DNA of 64,000 nt from Sanyastnella coralliicola (GTDB lineage Bacteria > Bacteroidota > Bacteroidia > Flavobacteriales_D > Sanyastnellaceae). The DNA lies in contig NZ_CP132543.1 of assembly GCF_030845195.1 (NCBI RefSeq), forward strand, positions 3,427,501-3,491,500. Direction: 5' to 3'. The position numbers and the translations under genes are program-made. Under the pieces are notes generated by a model. It searched no databases. It saw only the letters and a list, made by a program, of their open reading frames with translations, and was not told the DNA's origin. Shown one piece after another: positions 15,494-23,972 of this stretch (its first letter is position 1; the number at the start of each line of letters is the position of its first letter).

Positions 15494-16378
15494 ATGAATA
15501 ATAAAGTCTATTTAGGGATCATCGCAGCATTGCTTCTAGCAATCGCGTACCTAGGCTATGGTCTCTCCAAAAAATCCGATGAAATTCAAGTGAAAACAGA
15601 GGAGAATGAGCAACTCGAATTCGATCGAGATGCACTCCAGCTTGACCTTGAAAAAATGCGTTTCAGTTATGACACGCTCGCAACTGAGAATTCTCTTCTC
15701 ATGGCTGAAATGGCTGATCAACGCAGCCAGATCGATGAGCTATTGAAGAAGGTGAAAGACAAGAACTGGAGCATCAGCAAACTGAAAAAGGAAACGGAGA
15801 CCCTGCGTGAAATCATGAAAGGGTACATCTTCACTATTGACTCCCTCAATCAGTTGAACCAGCAATTGATGGCTGACAACCAAGAATTGACGGATCGAGT
15901 GAATACGGTGGAAGGTCAAAACCGTGACCTCATGGAACGCCAAGAGAACATGGAAGGCATGATCGAAACAGGTCAAATCCTCCAAACATCACAGCTTTCG
16001 GCGACAGCCATTCAGTTGACCAACAGCGGTAAGCAACGCGAAACAACGCGTGCTCGTAAAGCAGAAATGCTCAAAGCATGTTTCACTGTCATGGAGAACC
16101 GCATTGCGAAGCCAGGTGATAAAGACATCTACCTCCGCGTCATTGCACCTGATGGCACAGTGCTTCCATCATCTGATGGCCAAGCAAGTCGTGAATTCGC
16201 TGAAGAAGGGGTTCAATACTACTCAGTAAAGCGTAACATCGACTACAACAACGCCCAAATGGATGTCTGTGTATTCTACACGGTACAAGAAGGCACGGAG
16301 CTCCAAAAAGGAGATTACAAGATGTTCGTATATGAAGGTTCAAACCGTATTGGAACCATCGATATGGTGCTGAAATAA
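15494..16378 (+). CDS. Membrane-anchored coiled-coil protein of unknown function
   Basis: 294 residues from ATG 15494, chosen because it gives an N-terminal membrane anchor (VYLGIIAALLLAIAYLGYGL); the longer open frame begins in spacer. Residues about 30-165 are a continuous coiled coil (QLDLEKMRFSYDTLATEN, DELLKKVKDKNWSISKLKKE). The C-terminal about 110 residues are a compact beta domain (CFTVMENRIAKPGDKDIYLR, VQYYSVKRNIDYNNAQMDVC, GDYKMFVYEGSNRIGTIDM). This anchor, coil and beta-domain layout is seen in conserved Bacteroidota proteins of unknown role. It ends with a strong terminator. Confidence 0.65.
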   Translation: MNNKVYLGIIAALLLAIAYLGYGLSKKSDEIQVKTEENEQLEFDRDALQLDLEKMRFSYDTLATENSLLMAEMADQRSQIDELLKKVKDKNWSISKLKKETETLREIMKGYIFTIDSLNQLNQQLMADNQELTDRVNTVEGQNRDLMERQENMEGMIETGQILQTSQLSATAIQLTNSGKQRETTRARKAEMLKACFTVMENRIAKPGDKDIYLRVIAPDGTVLPSSDGQASREFAEEGVQYYSVKRNIDYNNAQMDVCVFYTVQEGTELQKGDYKMFVYEGSNRIGTIDMVLK

Positions 16379-16404
16379 GAAGAACTTACAACACACATAA
16401 AGGA

Positions 16405-16439
16405 ACGGACAACACACACAAAGTTGTCCGTTTTCTTTT
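16405..16439 (+). terminator. Intrinsic terminator after the coiled-coil gene
   Basis: ACGGACAAC and GTTGTCCGT form a 9-bp perfect stem around a 9-nt loop, followed by TTTTCTTTT. It lies 27 nt after the stop at 16378. Confidence 0.85.
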
Positions 16440-16473
16440 GCCTTCAGGTCTCGCGGATTCTTCACCTTTCGGC

Positions 16474-16839
16474 ATGCGAACTACCAAAGAAATTGGAGAC
16501 GAAGGCGAAGAAATGGCTGCTGCCTACCTTCATGAAAAGGGCTTCGTCATTCTCGAAGAAAAGTGGCGATTCGGACGCGTTGAAGTTGATTTGATAGCTC
16601 AAAAAGGCAATGTCATTTCCTTTGTTGAAGTCAAGCTGCGAAAGAACGCTTGGGCCGGCCAACCGTGGGAATTTGTCACAACCTCAAAGCAGCGATCCAT
16701 CATCAAAGCAGCGGATCGATACGTGCAATGGAAGGTAAATTTCGATCCTGAAATCCGATTTGATGTCGTCTCCATCATTCATAATCAGGAGTATACGCGC
16801 ATCGAGCACCTAGAAAACGCCTTCTATCCTACCCTCTAA
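16474..16839 (+). CDS. YraN/UPF0102 family nuclease-fold protein
   Basis: 121 residues, the usual length. The start is placed at ATG 16474 (MRTTKEIGDEGEEMAAAYL), which aligns with the conserved family start; the longer frame to 16438 runs into the terminator T-run. The restriction-endonuclease-like core is complete: the Glu of GDEGEE, the Asp of VEVDLIAQ and the E-x-K of SFVEVKLRK. The family is widespread and its cellular role is not settled; a nuclease function is inferred from the fold. Confidence 0.85.
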   Translation: MRTTKEIGDEGEEMAAAYLHEKGFVILEEKWRFGRVEVDLIAQKGNVISFVEVKLRKNAWAGQPWEFVTTSKQRSIIKAADRYVQWKVNFDPEIRFDVVSIIHNQEYTRIEHLENAFYPTL

Positions 16840-16854
16840 TCCTCAAATAGTTAG

Positions 16855-16862
16855 TACTTTTG
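16855..16862 (+). promoter_or_regulatory. Putative -7 promoter element of the pseudouridine synthase gene
   Basis: TACTTTTG fits TAnnTTTG and ends 18 nt before the ATG at 16881. Confidence 0.45.
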
Positions 16863-16880
16863 CCGGCTCACTTATCCGCT

Positions 16881-17768
16881 ATGAACAAAAGAGGACGATC
16901 AGATCGCAGCCGCAACAACACTTCGAAGCCCTTTGCAAAGGGCAAGCAAGGTGGTAAAGGCAAACCAGCTGGAAAGCCAGGAGGCAAACCGGGAGGTAAG
17001 CTTGCTGGAAAGCGTGCACCAGAAAAGAAAGTGCGAAAGACCGCTGCTGAAAACGAGCCGATTCGTCTGAATCGCTACCTCTCGAATAGCGGAATCTGTT
17101 CCCGCCGTGAGGCCGATGTACTCATCAGCACAGGTGTCGTAACCATCAATGATGAAATCGTTACTGAACTCGGTACCAAAGTATACCCTGGCGATGTGGT
17201 GAAGTACGACGGTGCGCGCATTCGTCCAGATAAGAAGCGTTACATCCTATTGAACAAGCCGAAGAACTTCGAGGTAACCGTGAAGGATGCTCTCGGACGT
17301 CGAACGGTGATGGAATTGGTGAAAAACGCGACCAAAGAACCGATCTACCCAATCGGTAAACTAGAGCGTCAAACCACAGGATTGTTGCTCTTTACCAACG
17401 ACCCTGACATTCAAGCTCGCCTGACTGACCCTAAGCAAGGGGTGCGTACGTTGTTCCATGTTACGCTGAAGGAAAAGGTGCGTCAATTGCACTTGGATAA
17501 GATCAGACAAGGAATTGAACTTGAAAAAGGATTCATCAAGGTAGTGGCCGCTGATTACGTTGGAGATGGTGAGAATCATCACGAAATCGGCATCGAGATC
17601 TACGCCGCGAAAAACAATGTGGTCGCTGATCTTTTCAAGCACTTCGGATACCAAATCCAGAAGTTGGATCGCGTGATGTTCGCCGGTCTAACCAAGAAAG
17701 ATCTTCCACGAGGAAAATGGCGCGAACTCTCGAAAGAAGAAGTCGGATTCTTGTTCATGTCGCGCTAA
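16881..17768 (+). CDS. RsuA/RluB-family pseudouridine synthase with Glu in place of the catalytic Asp
   Basis: 295 residues from ATG 16881. The first about 60 residues are a Lys/Gly-rich tail (KGKQGGKGKPAGKPGGKPGG), a common basic extension in Bacteroidota members. An S4 RNA-binding domain follows (IRLNRYLSNSGICSRREAD), then the synthase domain with YILLNKPKN and the active-site segment GKLERQTTGLLLFTND. In the family this segment reads G-R-L-D-x-x-T-x-G and the Asp is the nucleophile; here codon 17364-17366 is GAG, so residue 162 is Glu. The protein is otherwise intact, with the C-terminal GYQIQKLDRVMFAGL and LPRGKWREL. It may be inactive, altered, or a tolerated clade variant. Confidence 0.85.
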   Translation: MNKRGRSDRSRNNTSKPFAKGKQGGKGKPAGKPGGKPGGKLAGKRAPEKKVRKTAAENEPIRLNRYLSNSGICSRREADVLISTGVVTINDEIVTELGTKVYPGDVVKYDGARIRPDKKRYILLNKPKNFEVTVKDALGRRTVMELVKNATKEPIYPIGKLERQTTGLLLFTNDPDIQARLTDPKQGVRTLFHVTLKEKVRQLHLDKIRQGIELEKGFIKVVAADYVGDGENHHEIGIEIYAAKNNVVADLFKHFGYQIQKLDRVMFAGLTKKDLPRGKWRELSKEEVGFLFMSR

Positions 17769-17841
17769 AACTATTTTTAACAGAAGAAGAAGACCAAAGC
17801 ATTGCTAATTGCGTTCGGGAGAAAACCAAAACCAAATCGCA

Positions 17842-18516
17842 ATGCCTCTTCATCGACATCCAGTATTCCGCAGCCTAGTAGCTGTTGGATTTCCTGCTGT
17901 ATTAGGAATCTTTCTTTTAATCGGACGCTACTTCACTACAGGAAGTACCATGTTCTTTTTCTTAGTCTGGAACTTATTCTTAGCCGGAATTCCTTTGGCT
18001 TTGGCCGTGTTCCTTCGCTTTTCGAATCGAGCACAGAAACGATGGATCTTCTATCCTACCCTGGGGGCTTGGCTGCTTTTCCTTCCGAATGCACCCTACA
18101 TCCTCACTGACTTGCTGCACTTGCGCACCAAAACTGCAGCGCCTGTTTGGTACGACTTGACCGTGATTCTTTCATTCGCATGGTCAGGACTTTTGGCTGG
18201 ATACTACTCGCTCCGCTGGATTCAAGATTTGATCGTATCTCGTTTCAGAGGTCGCGTTTGGGTGGGATGGAGCTTTGCATTCTTGACCATTTTCGCCTCG
18301 TCATACGGTATCTACCTCGGACGTTTCCTTCGTTGGAATAGCTGGGATGTGTTGAATGCTCCTGGCTTGCTAGCACAGGATATTATTCACTCACTAACCC
18401 TTGGTGGTGAGATGCTGAAGACCTACGGATTTACCTTGAGCTTCGGTATGCTGCTTATGTTCATGTACGTATTACCGCAACTCAGACCAAGCTCGCGCAA
18501 AGTTCATAGAGCATGA
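17842..18516 (+). CDS. DUF1361 integral membrane protein
   Basis: 224 residues from ATG 17842. About six membrane segments (VAVGFPAVLGIFLLIG, LVWNLFLAGIPLALAVFL, LTVILSFAWSGLLAGYY, AFLTIFASSYGIYLGRFL, LSFGMLLMFMYVLPQL). The family signature is clear: WNLFLAGIPL near the start, LLFLPNAPYILTDLLHL, and YGIYLGRFLRWNSWD. Function unknown. It lies 41 nt upstream of a glycosyltransferase on the same strand, a probable operon with it. Confidence 0.85.
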   Translation: MPLHRHPVFRSLVAVGFPAVLGIFLLIGRYFTTGSTMFFFLVWNLFLAGIPLALAVFLRFSNRAQKRWIFYPTLGAWLLFLPNAPYILTDLLHLRTKTAAPVWYDLTVILSFAWSGLLAGYYSLRWIQDLIVSRFRGRVWVGWSFAFLTIFASSYGIYLGRFLRWNSWDVLNAPGLLAQDIIHSLTLGGEMLKTYGFTLSFGMLLMFMYVLPQLRPSSRKVHRA

Positions 18517-18557
18517 TCCGTTCCTTCCTACTATATTTGCGCACCAAGTGATCAAAC

Positions 18558-19283
18558 GTGCCTGATAGTCTCGTCATCATACCAACGTATAACGAAAAGG
18601 AAAACATTGAGCGCATTACGCGTAAAGTGTTCTCATTCGAACATCCATTCCACATTCTTGTGGTTGACGATGGTTCTCCTGATGGAACTGCAGATATCGT
18701 AAAAGGACTGCAACAAGAGTTTCCGGAGCGTCTGCACATTGTAGAACGTGAAGGGAAACTTGGTCTAGGTACAGCATACATCGCCGGATTCAGATGGGGA
18801 ATTGAACGTAAGTACGAGTACATCTTTGAGATGGATGCTGACTTCTCTCACAACCCTGAAGATTTGATTCGCCTTCGTCACGCTTGCGCGGAAGAAGGGG
18901 CTGATTTCGCCATTGGATCTCGTTACGTCAAAGGAGGAAAGGTTGACAACTGGCCGCTTAACCGCGTCATGATGAGCTTTTTCGCCTCGGTATACGTGAA
19001 CTCAATTCTTTGGATGGGAATTCGCGATTGTACAGCCGGTTTCAAGTGTTATACACGTAAAGTGTTGGAGACGATTGATCTTGATAGCATCACCTTCATT
19101 GGCTACGCTTTCCAGATTGAGATGAAGTACAAAGCTCAGCGACTTGGATTCAAGGCCAAAGAGGTACCGATCACCTTCATCGATCGCCAATACGGCGAAA
19201 GCAAGATGAGCATGGGCATCTTTAAAGAAGCCTTCTGGGGCGTTATGAAAATGCGCTTCATGAAAGTTAAACCAGCAAAGTAA
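18558..19283 (+). CDS. Polyprenol-phosphate mannosyltransferase-like GT2 glycosyltransferase
   Basis: 241 residues, GTG start at 18558. It is a soluble GT2 domain of the dolichol-phosphate mannose synthase type. Seen: VIIPTYNEKENIERI at the start, ILVVDDGSPDGTADIV (nucleotide-sugar binding), EMDADFSHNPEDL (the DxD metal site), GSRYVKGGKVDNWPLNR and the C-terminal QYGESKMS. Such enzymes charge polyprenyl phosphate with a sugar used for glycan or protein glycosylation at the membrane. There is no membrane anchor, as in the short form of the family. The dihydroorotase gene follows 9 nt later, an arrangement common in Flavobacteriales. Confidence 0.88.
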   Translation: MPDSLVIIPTYNEKENIERITRKVFSFEHPFHILVVDDGSPDGTADIVKGLQQEFPERLHIVEREGKLGLGTAYIAGFRWGIERKYEYIFEMDADFSHNPEDLIRLRHACAEEGADFAIGSRYVKGGKVDNWPLNRVMMSFFASVYVNSILWMGIRDCTAGFKCYTRKVLETIDLDSITFIGYAFQIEMKYKAQRLGFKAKEVPITFIDRQYGESKMSMGIFKEAFWGVMKMRFMKVKPAK

Positions 19284-19292
19284 GTCTACTAC

Positions 19293-20630
19293 ATGTCAAC
19301 TCTAATTAAGAACGTCTCGGTCATTAATGAAGGCACCGTGCGTAAAGCACACGTACTCATCAATGAAGACCGTATTGAACGCATTGATCTCAGCTGCACG
19401 ATTGAACCCAATGCACGAGAAGTCATTGAAGCCGAAGGGAAGTACCTTCTTCCAGGTGCCATTGATGACCAAGTGCATTTCCGTGAGCCTGGATTGACGC
19501 ATAAGGCAGAGTTGGCTACAGAATCAAAGGCAGCCGTAGCCGGAGGAATCACTTCCTTCATGGAGATGCCGAATACTGTTCCAAATACCCTAACACAAGA
19601 GCTACTCCAACAGAAGTACGACCGTGCGGCGGAAGTTTCGCCAGCGAACTACTCGTTCTTCATGGGAGCCAGTAATGACAACATTGAAGAGGTGCTGAAA
19701 ACAGACCCTAAACAAGTGTGTGGGGTGAAAGTATTCATGGGTTCTTCTACAGGAAACATGCTGGTTGACAACCGTGCTACGCTTGAAGGAATTTTCAAGG
19801 AGTGTCCGATGCTCATCGCTACACACTGTGAAGATGAGGCGACGATTCGTGCCAATACAGAAAAGGCACGCGCGACCTACGGTGAGAATGTTCCGATCAG
19901 CCAACACCCAGTCATTCGCGATGCGGAGGCATGTTACCGCAGCTCGTCTATGGCGGTAGAATTGGCAACGAAGTACGATGCGCGTCTGCACATTCTGCAT
20001 ATCTCAACAGCGAAAGAAATCAGCCTCTTCCGCAATGATATTCCACTCGAAGAAAAGCGCATCACTGCAGAGGCTTGTATTCACCACCTTTGGTTCACAG
20101 ACAAGCAATACCTCGATAAAGGAACCCATATCAAATGGAATCCTGCGGTGAAAACTGCAGACGATCGTGCGGCAGTTCGCGCAGCGTTGAAGTCAGGTCA
20201 TATTGATGTTGTAGCTACAGATCACGCTCCTCACACTTTGGAAGAAAAGTCTCAGAGCTACTTCAAAGCGCCTTCAGGTGGACCACTCGTTCAACATGCT
20301 ATGGTGGCCATGTTTGAAATGGCGAAAGACGGTATCATCGATATGACAGACATTCCTCAGCTGATGTCGCACAACGTGGCTCGCGTCTTCGACATGGGAC
20401 AACGTGGTTATGTGCGCGAAGGATACTTCGCAGATTTGGTTCTTGTTGACCCGAATGACAGTTGGACAGTGACACGTGATAACCTTCTCTACAAGTGTGG
20501 TTGGTCACCATTTGAAGGACAAGAATTCAGTCACCGTATTCACGCAACATGGGTGAATGGAGTGAAAGTTTACGATGGTGAAAACGTCACGGATAACCCT
20601 GCTGGTAAGCGCTTGACCTTCGATCGATGA
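19293..20630 (+). CDS. pyrC: Dihydroorotase, Bacteroidota type with an altered HxH motif
   Basis: 445 residues, class I/AtzF-like dihydroorotase length. It cyclises carbamoyl-aspartate to dihydroorotate in pyrimidine synthesis. Seen: GAIDDQVHFREPGLTHKAE near residue 56, AGGITSFMEMPNT, the lysine region GVKVFMGSSTGNM, metal histidines in LIATHCEDEAT and LHILHIST, and the catalytic Asp in VATDHAPHT. The first metal motif, usually H-x-H, is Q-V-H here; I recall the same in other Bacteroidota dihydroorotases. Its stop overlaps the next start by 4 nt (ATGA). Confidence 0.88.
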   Translation: MSTLIKNVSVINEGTVRKAHVLINEDRIERIDLSCTIEPNAREVIEAEGKYLLPGAIDDQVHFREPGLTHKAELATESKAAVAGGITSFMEMPNTVPNTLTQELLQQKYDRAAEVSPANYSFFMGASNDNIEEVLKTDPKQVCGVKVFMGSSTGNMLVDNRATLEGIFKECPMLIATHCEDEATIRANTEKARATYGENVPISQHPVIRDAEACYRSSSMAVELATKYDARLHILHISTAKEISLFRNDIPLEEKRITAEACIHHLWFTDKQYLDKGTHIKWNPAVKTADDRAAVRAALKSGHIDVVATDHAPHTLEEKSQSYFKAPSGGPLVQHAMVAMFEMAKDGIIDMTDIPQLMSHNVARVFDMGQRGYVREGYFADLVLVDPNDSWTVTRDNLLYKCGWSPFEGQEFSHRIHATWVNGVKVYDGENVTDNPAGKRLTFDR

Positions 20631-21004
20631 AGAACTGGTGGGTCATAGTTTTGTTTCTCTTTCTTTTCGCCTGTGCGGCGGAAACGGAAGAAGGCTATCC
20701 AGAAGATATTCTACCTCGAGATCAATTCGTTGAGATCATGGTAGATGTTCAGCTTGTAGAAGCCGTGGGTAAGCAAAAGATGATCCGAACAGATGATCCT
20801 CGGTTGAAGTTGGCTGGGTACTACCAAGAAACCTTCGATAAGCACAATACGAACGACTCGATCTTCTTCAAAACCTACGATTGGTACTACGCTCATCCAG
20901 AAATGATGGTTGAGGTGTACGACGAGGTGATTATTCGATTAACAGAGATGGAAAGTCAGCTTTCTCGTGAAAACGAGGGTCAAGATTCTGACAACGAACG
21001 GTAG
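20627..21004 (+). CDS. DUF4296 lipoprotein
   Basis: 125 residues. Lipoprotein signal: a hydrophobic stretch ending LFACAAE with the lipid-bearing Cys16. The DUF4296 core is seen as ILPRDQFVEIMVDVQLVEAV, YYQETFDKHNTNDSIFFKTYDWYY split by a few residues, and HPEMMVEVYDEVI. Function unknown; the family is confined to Bacteroidota and often sits next to dihydroorotase and a Dpm-like transferase, as here. It overlaps dihydroorotase by 4 nt and its last 25 nt overlap the convergent dehydrogenase gene. Confidence 0.88.
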   Translation: MKNWWVIVLFLFLFACAAETEEGYPEDILPRDQFVEIMVDVQLVEAVGKQKMIRTDDPRLKLAGYYQETFDKHNTNDSIFFKTYDWYYAHPEMMVEVYDEVIIRLTEMESQLSRENEGQDSDNER

Positions 21005-21978
21005 TATTTCCCTGTTTCTTCGATCACTCCTTTGAGTGGAGTGAATTTGAACGACGTGCTCAGCATGCGATCATTGAGATAACGGTAGTTGCTTGACGCA
21101 CTCTTGACATTCTCTTTGGTGATGAAGGCGCGTTTTCCTGTGAGTCTTTCGCCGATAGATGAAAGAATGCGAACCGTATTCATCAACCACAATGGTGCTT
21201 CTTTTGAAGGTACCTTGGCACCAATGGATGCTCCTACCTGTTCAAAGAGCTCTTGGTATTTCAAGTGTTCCCCTACAAGCAAATAGCGTTCATTGCTATG
21301 ATCATGTTCGATCAAATGCATGCTAGCCGCAATCACATCTTGTACGGCTACGAAACCGTTCGAACCTCCTGGATAATAAGGCATTCCTTTGTCGACCTGC
21401 TTAAATACTTCAGCGCTGCTTCGATCAAAGTCTCCAATTCCAATGATGATTCCCGGATTCACGACGAAGACCTTCAGCCCTTCTTCACTTCCACGCCAAA
21501 CTTCACGTTCGGCCATGTGTTTGCTTCGTGCGTAGTGCGAGAGTTCAGGATCGTCTTTCCATTCTGTTTCTTCGTGTACCTCTAGGGCACCGTCTTGTCT
21601 GCCCAAGGCAGCAACAGACGAGATGTAGACGAACTCACCGATCTCAGCGCTCATGGCTACGTTAACCATGTTGGCTGTTCCTTCTACATTGACTTGGTAG
21701 AGTAGGTCGCGGTCTTTGCGATGGAATGATACCAGGGCAGCTGCATGGATGACACGGGAAACACCTTCCATGGCATCCATCAATGAGGGTACATCGAGAA
21801 TGTCACCCTCTACCCAATCAACCGATTTCGGATCCAACTGCTGGTAGCGGAGGAACGATTCCACGCTAGTGAGATCAGCACCCTTACGAATCAGCGCACG
21901 CACCTCTTGCTTGTCTTTCAACAACGCCGCAATGAAGTGCATTCCAACCAATCCGGTACCTCCTGTGATCAGGTTCAT
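20980..21978 (-). CDS. NAD(P)-dependent sugar epimerase / 3-beta-HSD family dehydrogenase
   Basis: 332 residues. Extended short-chain dehydrogenase. Seen: the Rossmann loop TGGTGLVGMHFI at residues 5-16, VIHAAALVSF, the catalytic Y-x-x-x-K as YARSK, and VVNPGIIIGIGDFDRSS. This fits the dihydroflavonol reductase/3-beta-HSD-like branch; the substrate cannot be told from sequence. It is convergent with the DUF4296 gene, with a 25-nt overlap. The upstream region is shared with the divergent uvrC (91 nt between starts). Confidence 0.85.
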   Translation of the reverse strand: MNLITGGTGLVGMHFIAALLKDKQEVRALIRKGADLTSVESFLRYQQLDPKSVDWVEGDILDVPSLMDAMEGVSRVIHAAALVSFHRKDRDLLYQVNVEGTANMVNVAMSAEIGEFVYISSVAALGRQDGALEVHEETEWKDDPELSHYARSKHMAEREVWRGSEEGLKVFVVNPGIIIGIGDFDRSSAEVFKQVDKGMPYYPGGSNGFVAVQDVIAASMHLIEHDHSNERYLLVGEHLKYQELFEQVGASIGAKVPSKEAPLWLMNTVRILSSIGERLTGKRAFITKENVKSASSNYRYLNDRMLSTSFKFTPLKGVIEETGKYYRSLSES

Positions 21979-22068
21979 ACCACAAAGGTAAGGTACAAGG
22001 ATGCGCCAATGTCACTTTAGACAGATTTGTTGCTAGGGAAGGTCGATTTGGCGAACTTTGGTATTCCG

Positions 22069-23871
22069 ATGGAGACCCCAGAGAACATTCAACAGATTTT
22101 ACGCCGCCTTCCGAACAAACCGGGTGTTTACAAGCACTTCGATGAAGAAGGAACCTTGCTTTACGTTGGGAAGGCGAAGGATCTGAAGAAACGTGTCTCG
22201 TCATACTTCAACAAGAACCGTTACGAAAACGGTAAAACACGCTTGTTGGTGAAGAAGATTGCCGACATCAAATTCTTGGTGACAGATACAGAGTTGGATG
22301 CGCTTCTTCTGGAGAATAGCTTGATCAAAAAGCATCAGCCGAGGTACAATATTCAGCTGAAAGATGACAAGACTTATCCGTCCATCGTCATCAAGAAAGA
22401 ACGCTTCCCGCGCATCTTCCCTACCCGACAGATCATCAAGGATGGAAGCGAGTATTATGGTCCGTATGCTTCGGTAAAGACGATGCATGCCGTACTTGAC
22501 CTCGTCAAGAAACTTTACCCGATTCGCACTTGCAACTACCATCTTTCACAAGAAAACATCGAAGCTGGAAAGTTCCGTGTGTGTCTTGAATACCATATTG
22601 GTAATTGTCTGGGTCCTTGTGAAGGAAAGATGGACGAGGAGACCTACAATGCCAACGTCGACTCCATTCGTGCGATCATCAAAGGAAACCTGGGGATTGC
22701 CTCAAAGCTCTTGAAGGAGCAAATGGAAATCAGCGCCCAAGAAATGCGCTTCGAAGAGGCTGCTGAATTGAAGAAGAAGTTAGACCTACTTCAGAAATTC
22801 CAGGCGAAGAGCACCATAGTGAATCGCAACATTCACAACACCGACGTCTTTGGCATTGTCACCGATAAGAAAAGTGCCTACGTCAGCTACATGAAGGTCA
22901 TGAACGGCTCGATCGTTCAAGGCTACACCACCGAGCTGAAAAAGCGCCTCGACGAAACAGACGAGGAACTCTTGATGCATGCAGTCGTTCAAATCCGCGA
23001 CCGTTACAATTCAACCTCCAAGGAGATCTTCTTACCGATGGAAATCGACTTGACCTTTCCTGATGCTAAAACGCACGTCCCGCAACGCGGTGATAAGAAG
23101 AAGCTGATGGAACTTGCTCAACGCAATGCGAACTTCTACATGCGCGATAAGCATAAGCAGCAAGAAATGGTTGATCCCGAGGCACATGTCAACCGCGTGC
23201 TGGAGACTTTAAAGGAAGACCTTCGCCTGAAAGAACTCCCTCGACATATAGAGTGTTTCGATAACTCAAACATTCAAGGAACCAACCCGGCTTCGGCTTG
23301 TGTTGTCTTTAAAAACGCCAAGCCTAGCAAAGGTGATTACCGGAAGTACAACATCAAAACGGTAGAAGGACCTAATGACTTCGCCAGCATGGAGGAAGTC
23401 GTGTATCGTCGATACAAACGCTTGAAGGAAGAAGGCGAAGGCTATCCTCAACTGATCATCATTGATGGTGGAAAGGGACAACTCAGCGCCGCGATGAAGG
23501 CCTTAGACATGTTAGAATTGCGTGGAGAAATGGCCGTAATAGGAATCGCTAAACGACTCGAAGAAATTTTCTTCCCAGGCGATAGTATTCCTATATACAT
23601 TGACAAACGTTCCGAATCGTTGAAACTCATTCAACATCTTCGAAATGAAGCGCACCGATTCTCATTGTCACATCACCGCAACCGCAGAAGCAAAGAAGCT
23701 TTGAAGACCTCGTTAACCGATATCAAAGGAGTAGGATTCCGCACGGCACAGACGCTACTTGTACATTTCAAAACGATCGAGAAAATCAGACAGTCTTCTG
23801 TGGAAGACTTGAAGAAAGTGGTCAATGATCGCGTAGCAAATGCCGTCTATCAGTATTACCAAAACAACTGA
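22069..23871 (+). CDS. uvrC: Excinuclease ABC subunit C
   Basis: 600 residues from ATG 22069 (METPENIQQILRRLPNKPGVY), which matches the family start. UvrC makes both incisions in nucleotide excision repair. Domains in order: GIY-YIG nuclease (residues about 12-90, KPGVYKHF and LLYVGKAKDLKKRVSSYF), a Cys cluster region (RTCNYHLSQEN, CLEYHIGNCLGPC), UVR helices (about 205-240, RFEEAAELKKKLDLLQKF), the RNase H-like domain (HIECFDNSNIQGTNPASACV, PQLIIIDGGKGQLSAA), and C-terminal helix-hairpin-helix repeats (LTDIKGVGFRTAQTLLVHF). All key parts are present. Confidence 0.97.
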   Translation: METPENIQQILRRLPNKPGVYKHFDEEGTLLYVGKAKDLKKRVSSYFNKNRYENGKTRLLVKKIADIKFLVTDTELDALLLENSLIKKHQPRYNIQLKDDKTYPSIVIKKERFPRIFPTRQIIKDGSEYYGPYASVKTMHAVLDLVKKLYPIRTCNYHLSQENIEAGKFRVCLEYHIGNCLGPCEGKMDEETYNANVDSIRAIIKGNLGIASKLLKEQMEISAQEMRFEEAAELKKKLDLLQKFQAKSTIVNRNIHNTDVFGIVTDKKSAYVSYMKVMNGSIVQGYTTELKKRLDETDEELLMHAVVQIRDRYNSTSKEIFLPMEIDLTFPDAKTHVPQRGDKKKLMELAQRNANFYMRDKHKQQEMVDPEAHVNRVLETLKEDLRLKELPRHIECFDNSNIQGTNPASACVVFKNAKPSKGDYRKYNIKTVEGPNDFASMEEVVYRRYKRLKEEGEGYPQLIIIDGGKGQLSAAMKALDMLELRGEMAVIGIAKRLEEIFFPGDSIPIYIDKRSESLKLIQHLRNEAHRFSLSHHRNRRSKEALKTSLTDIKGVGFRTAQTLLVHFKTIEKIRQSSVEDLKKVVNDRVANAVYQYYQNN

Positions 23872-23972
23872 TAGGATTGTAATTTATAGTTCTATTACAA
23901 GCCCATCTAATTCGATATTCACCACAATAGTGCTACATTGTTTACAGTTCTAAGAACGTAACTAAAACAGCA

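Noticed and set aside
20980-21004. 25-nt overlap between the DUF4296 gene and the dehydrogenase as an unusual feature
   Set aside because: Short convergent overlaps occur several times in this compact window (thiL, dxr), so it is ordinary.
23877-23900. Inverted repeat TTGTAAT/ATTACAA after uvrC as a terminator
   Set aside because: AT-rich 7-bp arms with a 10-nt loop and no following T-run; too weak to call.
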